DNA from: CAJINA01 sp964636125
GTDB taxonomy: Bacteria; Desulfobacterota; Desulfobacteria; Desulfobacterales; CAJINA01
DNA: 64,000 nt
Direction of reading: 5' to 3'
Assembly: GCA_964636125.1 (NCBI GenBank)
Contig: CAZWPX010000001.1
Location: 1 to 64,000 of the forward strand
Shown here one piece after another: positions 9,575 to 18,715 of this stretch (position 1 is the first letter of the stretch; every line of letters starts with the position of its first letter). The notes beneath the pieces are model-generated. The model saw only the letters and a list, made by a program, of their open reading frames with translations, was not told where the DNA came from and did not search any database. The position numbers and the translations under genes were made by a program.

Positions 9575-9662
9575 CGGTCCCTTTTGATACAAACTATTTT
9601 AGTTGGGTTTCTTCCCTGAGAACCCTGCGTGCGCAGTGAAAGATACGGGTTTTACCTGACAG

Positions 9663-9740
9663 CCCCCTCCCTCAATCCCTCCCGCCGGGGGAGGGAGGCT
9701 TTACGCCTCCCCCTTGAGGGGGGAGGCCGGGTGGGGGTGC
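9663..9740. repeat. G/C-rich intergenic inverted repeats
   Basis: Two adjacent hairpins: CCTCCC/GGGAGG, and GCCTCCCCC (9705-9713) paired with GGGGGGAGGC around a TTGA loop. This dense GGGAGG palindrome type recurs between genes in many bacterial genomes. The following 9840-9890 segment is a low-complexity run of CTTCTG/CTCTGA-like units. Confidence 0.5.
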
Positions 9741-9889
9741 AGTCGGGCTTTCCTGTCTGTCAGAATAATATCCCGATCGCAATTAGATATATCTGACGGC
9801 CTCTTCCACAATTCTCCCACCAGGGGAGGGAAGATTTTTTCAGACAGTCGATTTCGGACTTCTGATCTCTGACTTCTGGCCCCTGGCTC

Positions 9890-10864
9890 CTATCTGGGCC
9901 GGGCCAGCAGGATCGCCCGCACCGGCGCGGGATAGCCTTCGATGGTCCGCGACGGGTCAGCCGGGTCCAGAAAATCCGTCAGGGATTCAAAGGTCATCCA
10001 GTCGGTTTTACGCTGCTCCCGTTCAGTGATCCTGGTAACATCCACACAGCGGATATCCGTAAACCCCGTCCGGCGCAGCCAGCCTGTCAGGCAGGGGACC
10101 GTGGGCAGAAAGTATGCGTTGTGCATTTTCGCGTACCGTGGGTAGGGGCACAGCGCCTGGTCGGCATCCCCCTCGATTATTAAGGTTTCTAACACGAGTT
10201 CGCCTTTTTTTGAAATATACTTCCGGATCCGGCTGAGCATGTCCAGGGGCGCGCGGCTGTGATAAAGGATGCCCATACAGAAAATCGTATCAAAGAATTC
10301 CGCAAGTATTGGAAAGTCAGCGAACCTTAGCGGCAGGCAGTGAACATGTGATGCCCGGATATAATGCTGTAATGCCAGAAACTGGTAATAGAAGGTCAGG
10401 TATGGTTCCAGGCCGATGGCACACCGCGGCATATGGGGTAACATGCGAAACAGGTAGTAGCCGCTGCTGCTGCCGATATCCAGGATTTTGCGGTCCTGCA
10501 GGGGTTCGATCCGGTCCTTGATTCGATCCCATTTCAAGTCCGAGCGCCACTCGCAGTCAATTTGCGTACCGAAGACATCAAACGGCCCCTTCCGCCAGGG
10601 ATGCAGACCTGCGAGGGCCGTGTCCAGCCGCATTTTAGCATCCCTGGTCAGATCCGTTGCAATCCCGATACGGACATGACGGTCATCCAGTTGCAGGGTC
10701 GATGGGACAATGTCCGGGAGATGCTGAAGCAATTTCCCGAAGATTTTTGCTTTGCCTGTTTTATTGGCCAGTTCCTGCTCTTTCTGCAGGGCAAATTCAG
10801 TCAGCAGGCGGTCATGAGGCTTGAATCTTGTGGAATTGAATTGTGCTGGTATTGTTGCTATCAT
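9890..10864 (-). CDS. cmoB: tRNA U34 carboxymethyltransferase CmoB
   Basis: 324 residues, the family's normal length. CmoB transfers the carboxymethyl group of carboxy-SAM to 5-hydroxyuridine at the tRNA wobble position, giving cmo5U. The Rossmann SAM-type site is ILDIGSSSGYY. Other characteristic segments are LHPWRKGPFDVFG and EWRSDLKWDR upstream, and CMGILYHSRAPLD and HNAYFLPTVP downstream. The enzyme making carboxy-SAM (CmoA) is not in this window, although the two are often adjacent. The divergent neighbour is a small unknown gene. Confidence 0.95.
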   Translation of the reverse strand: MIATIPAQFNSTRFKPHDRLLTEFALQKEQELANKTGKAKIFGKLLQHLPDIVPSTLQLDDRHVRIGIATDLTRDAKMRLDTALAGLHPWRKGPFDVFGTQIDCEWRSDLKWDRIKDRIEPLQDRKILDIGSSSGYYLFRMLPHMPRCAIGLEPYLTFYYQFLALQHYIRASHVHCLPLRFADFPILAEFFDTIFCMGILYHSRAPLDMLSRIRKYISKKGELVLETLIIEGDADQALCPYPRYAKMHNAYFLPTVPCLTGWLRRTGFTDIRCVDVTRITEREQRKTDWMTFESLTDFLDPADPSRTIEGYPAPVRAILLARPR

Positions 10865-10955
10865 TTACCCTTTATGTGTAAAAATTTGTTTTAAGTTCAA
10901 AACATCAACTTTAATCTGGACCACCAGGAATTGTCAATACTCCGGGGGTGTATGC

Positions 10956-11228
10956 TTGACACTGGATCTTTCAAAGCACTGTATCGAAACGGAAATCAGG
11001 CGGCTCTACAACCGCAGCGTTTCCCTTTATCTCAAACTCGGAAAGGCAGAGCCTCAACTCGAGGCTGACATTGAGATGCTGAAAACAGCTTTGGAATCCC
11101 TTGATTTTCCGAGCCTGAGATCTGCATATCGACAGCTGGCCGGTCACAGTGGAGATTGTGTGATTGAACTTGGGTCCAGAGGGGACGGTAGTGTTGCTGT
11201 AATCCTTGATGGAAAGGAAATTACTTAG
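10956..11228 (+). CDS. Small hypothetical protein
   Basis: A 90-residue protein I do not recognise. The start is set at TTG 10956, which follows GGGGG; the frame stays open upstream to 10821 but that part reads like non-coding sequence and overlaps the cmoB start. It has an amphipathic helical N-terminal 60 residues and a C-terminal segment (DCVIELGSRGDGSVAVILDG) that looks like a beta hairpin. The stop overlaps the stop of the convergent TM2 gene by 4 bases. Being coding at all is moderately likely. Confidence 0.45.
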   Translation: MTLDLSKHCIETEIRRLYNRSVSLYLKLGKAEPQLEADIEMLKTALESLDFPSLRSAYRQLAGHSGDCVIELGSRGDGSVAVILDGKEIT

Positions 11229-11620
11229 CGCTGGTTGATGGCTGTTATCTGCTCGTTCAGCGTCCAGAGATCATACAGGTAACCGAGGCCAAACAGGCCT
11301 GCGGTCAGCAGGTACAAGAGGCCGCTTAACCACTTGCCCAGGTACATCCGGTGAATACCGAAAAGACCCAGAAAGGTCAGCAGCCCCCAGGCCAGGGAGT
11401 AGTCAATGTGGCCGATACTGAATTTGAGGTCAGCCTCGCGGTCCATAGACGGAATCAGGAAAAAATCGATCAGCCAGCCGATACCCAGCAGTCCCAGCGT
11501 GAAAAACCAGATGGTACCGGTAATTGGTCTGCCGTAATAGAAACGGTGCGAGCCGGTAAATCCGAAAATCCAGAGAATGTAGCCTACAGTTTTCAAATGG
11601 GTGTCATTGGTAATGTTCAT
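11225..11620 (-). CDS. Protein with two TM2 domains
   Basis: 131 residues with two tandem TM2 units (about 10-60 and 75-125). Each has the pattern of a helix with GxHRFYYGR or GIHRMYLGK, a turn, then a second helix ending in a D/Y-rich segment. That gives four membrane helices. TM2 proteins are small inner-membrane proteins of poorly known function. The double unit is less common than the single one. It stands alone, convergent with the small gene before it and followed by the Roadblock gene on the same strand about 76 bases away. Confidence 0.85.
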   Translation of the reverse strand: MNITNDTHLKTVGYILWIFGFTGSHRFYYGRPITGTIWFFTLGLLGIGWLIDFFLIPSMDREADLKFSIGHIDYSLAWGLLTFLGLFGIHRMYLGKWLSGLLYLLTAGLFGLGYLYDLWTLNEQITAINQR

Positions 11621-11696
11621 TTTGAAACCCCGCGACAGTCTGGTTAATATTGCAGGTACTTTGTGTCGCTGTCTTCAAGCAAACCAAAGCCTCTAA

Positions 11697-12278
11697 TCAG
11701 TTTAGTCCCAAAATTGAGGTCACCTGGTCAATAGATAGTTCCACTTCGGCTCTTTCATCCACTTCCTGGGGACAGATGGTCATAATGAAATAAGGACTTT
11801 CACTGATCATAAAGCGACGCAGAACCGCCTTTTCAGTGTAATTGATATCCATCGAAATGTTGTTGGCATCGTGCTGTTTCAGAAGTTTACCTGCAATTTC
11901 CAGGGCATCCCCCAGAACAGTTGTGAATGCGGCTATGGCTTCATCCTCGACCGGGCTGTTGTAAACCGCCAGAGGTAAACCATTGTCGTCGGCCAGAACA
12001 GCTCCCTGGAAACCACCCCGCTGGCACATCGTATATAGCGTATTCTCCAGCCGATCCCCTCTATACTCTCCTGGTTGATCCTGGCTTTCGGCTCTGACTT
12101 CCCTGATGACGGGGTCTGAGTGTTTCATCGAAGGCTGGATAACCGGTTGAGGCGCGGCGATGGGTACGGTCTCTTTTTTCCTGCGTATAACTGGCGCAAC
12201 AACTGCGGAATCAGCTATCAGCGCTTTAAAAATCTCGATTGCCTCCTGAATCTCAGAAGAGTCCTGTAACGTCTTCAT
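11697..12278 (-). CDS. Roadblock/LC7-like protein with N-terminal extension
   Basis: 193 residues from ATG 12278 (AAAGGGG upstream). Residues about 85-190 have the Roadblock/LC7 profile: a helix, then GAVLADDNGLPLAV, a long helix and an IMTICP strand. These domains dimerise and bind small GTPases or ATPases (MglB, for example). The N-terminal 80 residues are a helix plus a Pro-rich linker. It overlaps the end of the ParA gene by 26 bases, so the two are translationally coupled and may interact physically. No MglA-like GTPase is present. It is the last gene of the signalling island. Confidence 0.7.
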   Translation of the reverse strand: MKTLQDSSEIQEAIEIFKALIADSAVVAPVIRRKKETVPIAAPQPVIQPSMKHSDPVIREVRAESQDQPGEYRGDRLENTLYTMCQRGGFQGAVLADDNGLPLAVYNSPVEDEAIAAFTTVLGDALEIAGKLLKQHDANNISMDINYTEKAVLRRFMISESPYFIMTICPQEVDERAEVELSIDQVTSILGLN

Positions 12279-13059
12279 CGCGTATACCCCTTTGCTTATC
12301 ACTTAATTCTCTACTTTTTAACTCAATGGCCAGGTCCATGTACGGTCGGGCCGTCTCATCCCCTCCGGGCAGCAGCCCTACAGGGAGCGCTCTGATACTG
12401 GCCGACTCAAAATTGGAATCGTAAGGAATAATCGTATCAAAGAGGATTGGCGGCGGGAAGCTGCCTTTGAGTTGCTGCAGCATAACCGCATTTTCTTCCC
12501 GTTCGTCGACCATGGTAACCAGTACGCCCTCCAGGCGGAGGTTCGGGTTTAGTTTTTCACGGATTTTTTGAGTCAGTTTAAGGAAAATAGGAATCGTTTT
12601 GACAGCGATCGCCTTGCTGTTGATTGGCATCAAAACGCTGTCGCTGATACTCAACAGGGCTGTAAGCAAGGTTCCAATACCGGCTGGCGCATCAATAAGC
12701 GTATAGTCGTAATCAGCGCCAATGGAACGAATTATTTTGCCCACATTGCCCTTTCGGGCTTCTTTCTCAAGGAAAAAGATGTCTTCCGGGTCATTGACAC
12801 CTATTCCTAAAATGGCCATGGTCTTATCTCTGGTCGGGATAACGACTTTATTCCGCTCTGAGTTATCTCTTAGAATATTTATCAGCCCCCCGGATGTCCG
12901 TTTTTTTAAATTGCTGGCCACCGCCATGGCGCCCTGGGGATCAGAGTCGACTATCAGAACCTTCTGTCCCAGGCGTGTCAGGCTGTAGCCTAAATTTAGA
13001 GTAGTTGTTGTTTTGCCAACTCCCCCCTTGTGGCTTGCCACCGTAATAATTTTTCCCAT
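12253..13059 (-). CDS. ParA/MinD-family ATPase
   Basis: 268 residues from ATG 13059 (GGAG 6 bases upstream; a TTG at 13074 is also in frame). The deviant Walker A is KGGVGKTTT, preceded by ITVASH. Walker A' is LIVDSDPQG and Walker B is YTLIDAPAG. This is the ATP-dimerising class that positions DNA, chemoreceptor arrays or polar complexes. No ParB or parS is nearby. The neighbours are Roadblock and PATAN-receiver genes, so positioning of a signalling or motility complex is more likely than plasmid partition; that is inference. It starts 13 bases after the PATAN gene's stop. Confidence 0.88.
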   Translation of the reverse strand: MGKIITVASHKGGVGKTTTTLNLGYSLTRLGQKVLIVDSDPQGAMAVASNLKKRTSGGLINILRDNSERNKVVIPTRDKTMAILGIGVNDPEDIFFLEKEARKGNVGKIIRSIGADYDYTLIDAPAGIGTLLTALLSISDSVLMPINSKAIAVKTIPIFLKLTQKIREKLNPNLRLEGVLVTMVDEREENAVMLQQLKGSFPPPILFDTIIPYDSNFESASIRALPVGLLPGGDETARPYMDLAIELKSRELSDKQRGIRDEDVTGLF

Positions 13060-13087
13060 ATTTTTCTCCATCAATTTGGAAAGCAGT

Positions 13088-13990
13088 CTAGTTAATTACT
13101 TTCAGCTTTCCTTTTTTATATGCTTTAATCAAGGCCTTGAGGTTTTGTTTGGGCGCTTGTTCCATCAATACAATTAAGTCGGAAAAAGCGGCCGGAAAAT
13201 GTTCCTTGATTTTTTGGATCGTTGGAAATTCAGTTAATTCGCCGGCGATGCCTATCAAACGCTTTCCGGCCTTGATGCGTTTAACTATCGCCCTGATTTC
13301 ATCCACATCGGCTAATGCGCCCATCAGGGCACCGGTTATAGATTTTGGCTCCCCGGTCAGTTCATCCGGGGGTTCTGAAAAATTTACCGAGAAAGTACCC
13401 TTTTTCGATAACAATATACGAATAAGCGCCGGCTGCCCTGAGTGGGTACCCTGCCGAACATGCAGCAACTCGCCGTCCTCAAGGAAAATTTCACTGTCTA
13501 TTTCCGGCAGTGTAACAATGGCGGTTTTCCCCCCCAACTCAAAGCTCTGGAGCAGATCCGTAAGGTCTAAATCAGTAAGGCTGCCCTCCATCATTCCTTC
13601 CGGCCGCCGGGTTCGTTTTATGCGGCGAAGCGCGGCTTTGATTCGGGCAAGGAGTTCTGCCTGGTCAAAAGGCTTTGTGATGTAATCATCCGCCCCCAGC
13701 TCCAGCCCTTTTATTTTCAAGTGTTGCCGGCCCAGGCTTGTCAGCATTAGAACCGGTATGTCACTGAATTCCTGGTTTTTCCTTATGGATTCAAGCGTCT
13801 GGAACCCATCCATAACCGGCATGTTTACATCCAGGAGCACAAGGTCGGGCTTCTGGACATCCATGATTTTCAAACCCTTTTTGCCATCCTCTGCGTTTAT
13901 GACCTCGTATCCATAAAGCTTCAGATGCTTACTCACCAACAGCTGAAGGGTAGGATCATCATCAATAAGTAATATAAGATAACTTGCCAC
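13088..13990 (-). CDS. Receiver-PATAN (DUF4388) response regulator
   Basis: 300 residues. Residues 1-122 form a CheY-like receiver, with the acidic pocket IDDD, phospho-acceptor Asp in LLDVNMP, Thr in MLTS and Lys in TKPF. Residues about 130-235 form a PATAN/DUF4388 domain (EGSLTDLDLTDLLQSFELGG), followed by a helical tail. GTG start with AGAGG upstream. In cyanobacteria, PATAN-receiver proteins work with type IV pili in phototaxis. It probably takes phosphate from one of the three kinases upstream in the island and hands the signal to the Roadblock/ParA proteins; that link is inference. Confidence 0.85.
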   Translation of the reverse strand: MASYLILLIDDDPTLQLLVSKHLKLYGYEVINAEDGKKGLKIMDVQKPDLVLLDVNMPVMDGFQTLESIRKNQEFSDIPVLMLTSLGRQHLKIKGLELGADDYITKPFDQAELLARIKAALRRIKRTRRPEGMMEGSLTDLDLTDLLQSFELGGKTAIVTLPEIDSEIFLEDGELLHVRQGTHSGQPALIRILLSKKGTFSVNFSEPPDELTGEPKSITGALMGALADVDEIRAIVKRIKAGKRLIGIAGELTEFPTIQKIKEHFPAAFSDLIVLMEQAPKQNLKALIKAYKKGKLKVIN

Positions 13991-14081
13991 AGTAACGCCT
14001 CTTGCCCAACTGGTTTCTGTTTATATTTTCGTGAACGTCTCAAATTGCCATCGAACCAGATTTTTAATAACCTGCAAGTTT

Positions 14082-14840
14082 TCAGAGAGTCTGCCCGGGG
14101 ACGCTGTACGCATCTTCCATGAGATCAATTCCGCAGGTAAGATTTTCGATCCAGTCAATGAATTGGTTTACCATCTTTTTACCTTTAAAGACGGCGCCGT
14201 GCTGGGGCGCAATGATATCGATATCCAGCGTCCTCGCCATTTTAGCCCACAGTTTCAATACTTTATTCGTTGGAATATAGCGCTTGTGGAAGCCTTCCAT
14301 GTATTCGATATGGGCCTCAAAGTCTTCAACAATCGAATAGATGTTCCCCACGGAAGCACCCAGATCACCGGAATAGAGGATTTTAGCGATGGGGTCATAT
14401 ACCTGAAAATTACCGGAAGAGTGTAAGAAGTGAGCCGGGATAAATGCCATTTCACATCCGTCCAGTTCCAGGTTCCGGCCTTCATCCGGAATTGGATGAA
14501 TCCGGTTGATAACGAACTCATCAACACCGAAATGGGGGATAAATCGCATCCAGATCTCAGAAATATAAGCATCGGCTGAGGTTAGCATAAGCCACCCGTT
14601 AGCAGCCGCAATGATATCAGGATCCTGGTGAGAGAAAAAGATATGCTTCAAGCCCTCAATCGGAATAATTGTAGATATCATGGGAAAGAGCGTTGGATAA
14701 ACCTTGTGTCCCCCGGGATCGAGGAGCATCGCCTCGTTTTCATTTACAACAAGGTGCTGATTGGCCTGGGCCATTACCCCTGTTGAAAGGTCATCAAACA
14801 TTACATTTTTATGAGTGTCGGATTCAAATAACGTGATCAT
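14082..14840 (-). CDS. ODP-type diiron metallo-beta-lactamase protein, copy 1
   Basis: 252 residues, a metallo-beta-lactamase fold like the diiron domain of flavodiiron proteins but with no flavodoxin. Likely metal ligands are His71, Asp73 and Asp75 (HQDPD), His140 (LHSSGNF), Asp159 (SGDLGA) and His214 (QHGAVF). This is the ligand set of the oxygen-binding diiron (ODP) family, with Asp in place of Glu at the second position. ODP proteins bind O2 and act as sensors in some chemotaxis systems. The gene is paralogous to 15373-16122, with the Roadblock gene between them. A role as the island's O2 or NO sensor is inferred. Confidence 0.8.
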   Translation of the reverse strand: MITLFESDTHKNVMFDDLSTGVMAQANQHLVVNENEAMLLDPGGHKVYPTLFPMISTIIPIEGLKHIFFSHQDPDIIAAANGWLMLTSADAYISEIWMRFIPHFGVDEFVINRIHPIPDEGRNLELDGCEMAFIPAHFLHSSGNFQVYDPIAKILYSGDLGASVGNIYSIVEDFEAHIEYMEGFHKRYIPTNKVLKLWAKMARTLDIDIIAPQHGAVFKGKKMVNQFIDWIENLTCGIDLMEDAYSVPGQTL

Positions 14841-14894
14841 TTATAGCCTCTTAGCAATTTCTATCCTGAATGCTGCCTGTAGAAACATTGTTGT

Positions 14895-15266
14895 TTACGC
14901 CAAAACGTTTTTGACTTCCTCTGCTGCTCTATTCATATCGAGAAAAATCAGGCCCAGTTTGGCTTCCTTGCGGGTCATGGCCAGCAGGGCCGCATGGGCA
15001 CCGGCATACATGAGAATTGCGTACCCGTTATCACCCTTCACAAAGAGCTGTTGAATGGCGCCTCGTTTTAATTCAACAGTGGTGCGGGTTCCCATTGAAA
15101 GCATCGCGGCACTCATGGCGGCGATATGGTTTTCGTCATATCCCTGGGGCAGGGAACTGGCTATGATAAGGCCATCTTCGGAAACGACTGCACAGGCTTC
15201 GACATCCGCGGAACTGCCCTGCAGGTTCGTAAGCGCGTTTTGTAAGTCTTCAGTACGTGACATCAT
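14895..15266 (-). CDS. Roadblock/LC7-domain protein
   Basis: 123 residues, a single Roadblock/LC7 domain: a first helix, DVEACAVVSEDGLIIASSLP (strand-turn-strand), a long helix with MSAAMLSMGTRTTVELKRG, then YAILMYAG and a C-terminal helix. It resembles MglB-like regulators and has the normal length. ATG ATG start with AGGAGAAC upstream. It lies between the two ODP-type genes (54 and 106 bases), which suggests that it forms a complex with, or reports for, these sensors. Confidence 0.85.
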   Translation of the reverse strand: MMSRTEDLQNALTNLQGSSADVEACAVVSEDGLIIASSLPQGYDENHIAAMSAAMLSMGTRTTVELKRGAIQQLFVKGDNGYAILMYAGAHAALLAMTRKEAKLGLIFLDMNRAAEEVKNVLA

Positions 15267-15372
15267 GTTCTCCTTTTTCTAATTTAAAAAATTTTCTGAA
15301 AGCTATTGATTTAAAATATCGTTGTATTGCCTGATAGCGGCGGCATTTTTTAGATGCCCGTTGACACCGTCA

Positions 15373-16122
15373 TCAAGCAGGGATGGAATAAACATCGCCC
15401 ATAACATCTGCACCGACGGTAAGCGTATCCAGCCAGTCGATAAACCGGCCTGACAGCTCTTTCCCTTTAAAAATGGCACCATGCTGGGGGGCGATCATGT
15501 CGATATCAAGGGTTCTCACCATATTGACCCACAATTTTAACGCTTTTGTGCTGGGCATATAGCGCTTGTGGAACACTTCCATGTATTGAATGTGTGCGTC
15601 GAAGTCTTCGACAAAATCATAGTTGTGTCCCAGGGAAGCCCCCAGATCACCTGTATACAGGATTTTTGAGATTGGATCATACACCTGGAAATTACCGGAA
15701 GAGTGTAAATAATGGGCCGGTATGAACTTCATATCCGCACCACCCATTTTCATGGTCATCCCTTTGTCCGGGATGGGCTTGATACGTTTTTCAGCCATTT
15801 CGTCTACCCCGAAATGGGTGATAAAGCGCTGCCAGAGGCCCGAAAGGTATCCGGTGGCATCGGTCATCATAAACCAGGCATTGGCAGCGGCAATGATGTC
15901 AGGGTCCTGATGGGAGAAGAATATGTGTTTCAACGCGCTAATCGGCAGAACTGAAGACATTCCGGCAAAAAGGGCGGTATGCACTTTATGTCCCCCGGGA
16001 TCAAGGAGCATGCCCTCCTGATCGTTTATGATGACGTGCTGATTGGCCTGAACCATCTTGCCGGAACTCAGGTCATTAAACATGACATTTTTGTGAGAAT
16101 CGGTTTCAAACAAAGTGATCAT
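15373..16122 (-). CDS. ODP-type diiron metallo-beta-lactamase protein, copy 2
   Basis: 249 residues, colinear with copy 1 and identical at every predicted ligand (His71, Asp73, Asp75, His140, Asp159, His214). The two differ mainly in residues 45-60, 85-130 and the last ten. Both begin MITLFE and keep the FFSHQDPDIIAAAN and PAH(F/Y)LHSSGNFQVYDP blocks, so they arose by duplication. Keeping all ligands in both copies implies two working metal sites, possibly a heterodimer or two affinities. AGGAGAGACTGTA precedes the ATG. Confidence 0.8.
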   Translation of the reverse strand: MITLFETDSHKNVMFNDLSSGKMVQANQHVIINDQEGMLLDPGGHKVHTALFAGMSSVLPISALKHIFFSHQDPDIIAAANAWFMMTDATGYLSGLWQRFITHFGVDEMAEKRIKPIPDKGMTMKMGGADMKFIPAHYLHSSGNFQVYDPISKILYTGDLGASLGHNYDFVEDFDAHIQYMEVFHKRYMPSTKALKLWVNMVRTLDIDMIAPQHGAIFKGKELSGRFIDWLDTLTVGADVMGDVYSIPA

Positions 16123-16217
16123 TACAGTCTCTCCTTTTCTATATTAATATTGAATAATTTCAACTGTTACAATATGCGATTTATAGATCGCTTCTAAACA
16201 TGTTGTTGCCGGGCACC

Positions 16218-18617
16218 TTATTCGTTGGCTGATTTCTTTTTGTCCGGGGAATTCCTGTGTGAGCTGCCCGCAAGGTATTCGGTAAGCACATCTGTCAATT
16301 GCCGGGCTTCTTTTTCCAGCACCGCGTAGATTGCCCCGGCCCGCTCCAGGTTGCCGTCGATTCCGATTTCTTCAAGCTGGGATGATTTTTGGGCGACATT
16401 CGTTGCGGCAACATTGAGACTCATTCCCTTGAGCATATGTGCCGCTGACCGCACCAGGTCAGCATTACCCCCGGCAATGGCCGCCTCTATTTTAAACAAT
16501 TGTTGCGGAAGCCGGTTCAAAAAGATTGTAATCAGCTGTTTTGTGAGTTTTTTGTCATGACCGGCGGTAGTCAGCAGAGTTACCTTGTCGAACACCTCGT
16601 TTTTAGAAACGGGTTTCCGGGGTGCCTTTGTTTCTATCTTCAGGGTGCTTTTGGTAAGGTGCTCAATAATCTCAAACAGTTCAACCCGACGGACTGGCTT
16701 GGCGATACAGGCATCCATGCCGGCTGATTTATAGGTATCTTGATTGCTCCGCACATCAAACGCTGTCAGGCCGATAATCGGAATATGGCCGCCGGTACTG
16801 CCCTCCTTCTCCCGGATGAGGCGTGTCGCCGCTAAACCATCCATCTCGGGCATCTGGACATCCATGATAATGAGGTCAAACGTTCCGCGTTCAAATGCCT
16901 GAACCGCAATTTTTCCGTTTTTCGCCAAAACGACCTCCATTCCCTTTTGGTTAAGAGTCCTTTCAATAACCCTCTGGTTGAGAGGGTCATCCTCAGCTAC
17001 CAGGACATTTAACTTTTTACCAACAGGTTTTTCAAATGGTCGATTCGCCAAAGTGTTTTGTGAGGGTTTTTTATTATCATTTTGATAAAAAGGTACCGGC
17101 TTAAAGCGGGCACCCGATCGCTCCAATTGTGTTTTGATCGTAAAATGGAATACGCTGCCTTCACCTTCTTTGCTTTCCACCCATATGCGTCCCCCCAGCA
17201 TTTCAACTATTTCTTTCGCGATAGTCGTTCCAAGTCCGGTTCCTTCCGAGACTTCCGGCTTTAAATTATTTAGTTGGGTGAATGGGGAGAAAATGGTGTC
17301 AATCTCATTGTCTGGAATTCCGATACCCGTATCCGCAATTGCAAAATGAATATATTCGTTCGATTCGGGCTCCAGAGTCAGCAGCACTTCACCTTCTTCG
17401 GTAAATTTGATAGCATTGTGAAGCAGGTTGACTATGATTTGACGCAAGCGGTTGGGGTCGGTTTTAATCGTATCGGGAATGTTGGCGGCCAGACGTGTTT
17501 TTAACGCAATCTTTTTTTGTTTGGCGTAGACCGACATGATTTTTATGGTTTTATCAACAAGTCTCTCTAACGCGACCTCAGTCTCTTCAAGTACTAAATG
17601 ACCGACTTCAATGCTGGATAAATCCAGGATATCGTTAAGCAGGTGGAGAAGTGAATCAGCAGCAGCCTTGGTTACTTCAAGATTATCACGTTGGATAGAA
17701 TCAAGCTCCGTGTCCAGGGTCAGGTCAACCATACCGATGATGGCATTCATAGGTGTTCGAATGTCATGACTCATTTTTGCCAAAAACCGACTTTTTGCTT
17801 TGTTGGCTGCTTCTGCCACTTCTTTGGCGAGTTTGAGCTCTTCCTCAAGCTTTTTCCGTTTGGTTATGTCGATACCGTAGTGCAGCAGCAGATCTTCCCC
17901 TATGGGAACCCACCATACATCCCATATTTTCTCATTGGATTCGATATCATGAGATACTATTGATTTGTTTTTCTCGAAGACTTCTTTAGATCGGCAGAAA
18001 GTACAGTGCGATTCACTCCCGGAGAGACGATGACCCCCTGCCGTCATATTTTCCTGGTGCTTGCTAATGTGCCTGTTGAAACCGAAACCCCTCCAGCATG
18101 TCCCCCCGATCATTGCTCCCAGGTTGCGTGCCTTTTTATTAGCGGCCAGAATCGTCTGATCCCTACGAATCAGCATGGCCGGATGGGGCAGGCTGTCAAG
18201 GAGCACTGCATTCAATCTTGCAGTTTCACAGGCTTGCACCTCCGCCTGCCACCTGGAAAGGGCCATCTCGATGGCAATCTGCAAATCCATTTCCGCAAAC
18301 GGCTTGGTGAGATAGCCAAAGGGCCTTGTCAGTTTGGCCCGCTGGACGGTCTTATTGTCCGTGTGGGCGGTGAGAAAAACAACCGGAATATTGAAACGCG
18401 TGTAGATGTCATCGGCAGCTTTTATACCATCCATGTCACCTTTTAACCGGATGTCCATCAATACCAGATCCGGATGGGATTCCTGGGCAGCGGCAATGGC
18501 CTGCTCACCGGTTATGGCGGTACCGGCCAGGCCATAGCCCAACTTTTCAAGGCGGATTTGTATTTCCGCGGCAACAATGCCTTCGTCTTCAACAATTAAA
18601 ATATTCGCTTTTTGCAT
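16218..18617 (-). CDS. Hybrid histidine kinase REC-PAS-HisKA-HATPase-REC-HPT
   Basis: 799 residues from ATG 18617 (AGAAGGT upstream; the frame stays open to 18671). Order: an N-terminal receiver (Asp in LMDIRLKGDMDG), a PAS domain at about 130-250, HisKA (KMSHDIRTPMNA), HATPase (TGIGIPDNE), a second receiver (IIMDVQMPEMDG), and a C-terminal histidine phosphotransfer domain (SAAHMLKGMS). It has no membrane helix, so it is a cytoplasmic phosphorelay. The PAS domain carries a GTCW Cys and a CTFC pair, which could hold a metal or redox centre. The first receiver closely resembles that of the sigma-54 activator at 21480-23279. Confidence 0.9.
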   Translation of the reverse strand: MQKANILIVEDEGIVAAEIQIRLEKLGYGLAGTAITGEQAIAAAQESHPDLVLMDIRLKGDMDGIKAADDIYTRFNIPVVFLTAHTDNKTVQRAKLTRPFGYLTKPFAEMDLQIAIEMALSRWQAEVQACETARLNAVLLDSLPHPAMLIRRDQTILAANKKARNLGAMIGGTCWRGFGFNRHISKHQENMTAGGHRLSGSESHCTFCRSKEVFEKNKSIVSHDIESNEKIWDVWWVPIGEDLLLHYGIDITKRKKLEEELKLAKEVAEAANKAKSRFLAKMSHDIRTPMNAIIGMVDLTLDTELDSIQRDNLEVTKAAADSLLHLLNDILDLSSIEVGHLVLEETEVALERLVDKTIKIMSVYAKQKKIALKTRLAANIPDTIKTDPNRLRQIIVNLLHNAIKFTEEGEVLLTLEPESNEYIHFAIADTGIGIPDNEIDTIFSPFTQLNNLKPEVSEGTGLGTTIAKEIVEMLGGRIWVESKEGEGSVFHFTIKTQLERSGARFKPVPFYQNDNKKPSQNTLANRPFEKPVGKKLNVLVAEDDPLNQRVIERTLNQKGMEVVLAKNGKIAVQAFERGTFDLIIMDVQMPEMDGLAATRLIREKEGSTGGHIPIIGLTAFDVRSNQDTYKSAGMDACIAKPVRRVELFEIIEHLTKSTLKIETKAPRKPVSKNEVFDKVTLLTTAGHDKKLTKQLITIFLNRLPQQLFKIEAAIAGGNADLVRSAAHMLKGMSLNVAATNVAQKSSQLEEIGIDGNLERAGAIYAVLEKEARQLTDVLTEYLAGSSHRNSPDKKKSANE

Positions 18618-18715
18618 CAATTGACCTTCTGAAACAGACTCGTATTGGTCGCCCGAAGCCTGATCCGTCAAATGCTGACTGCAGGTCGCAGGCGAAGTGC
18701 CTGCCTGCTCTTATT

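Noticed and set aside
12253..13059. ParA gene as sign of a plasmid or integrated partition locus
   Set aside because: No parB, parS-like repeats or replication gene nearby; the neighbours are signalling genes in an operon.
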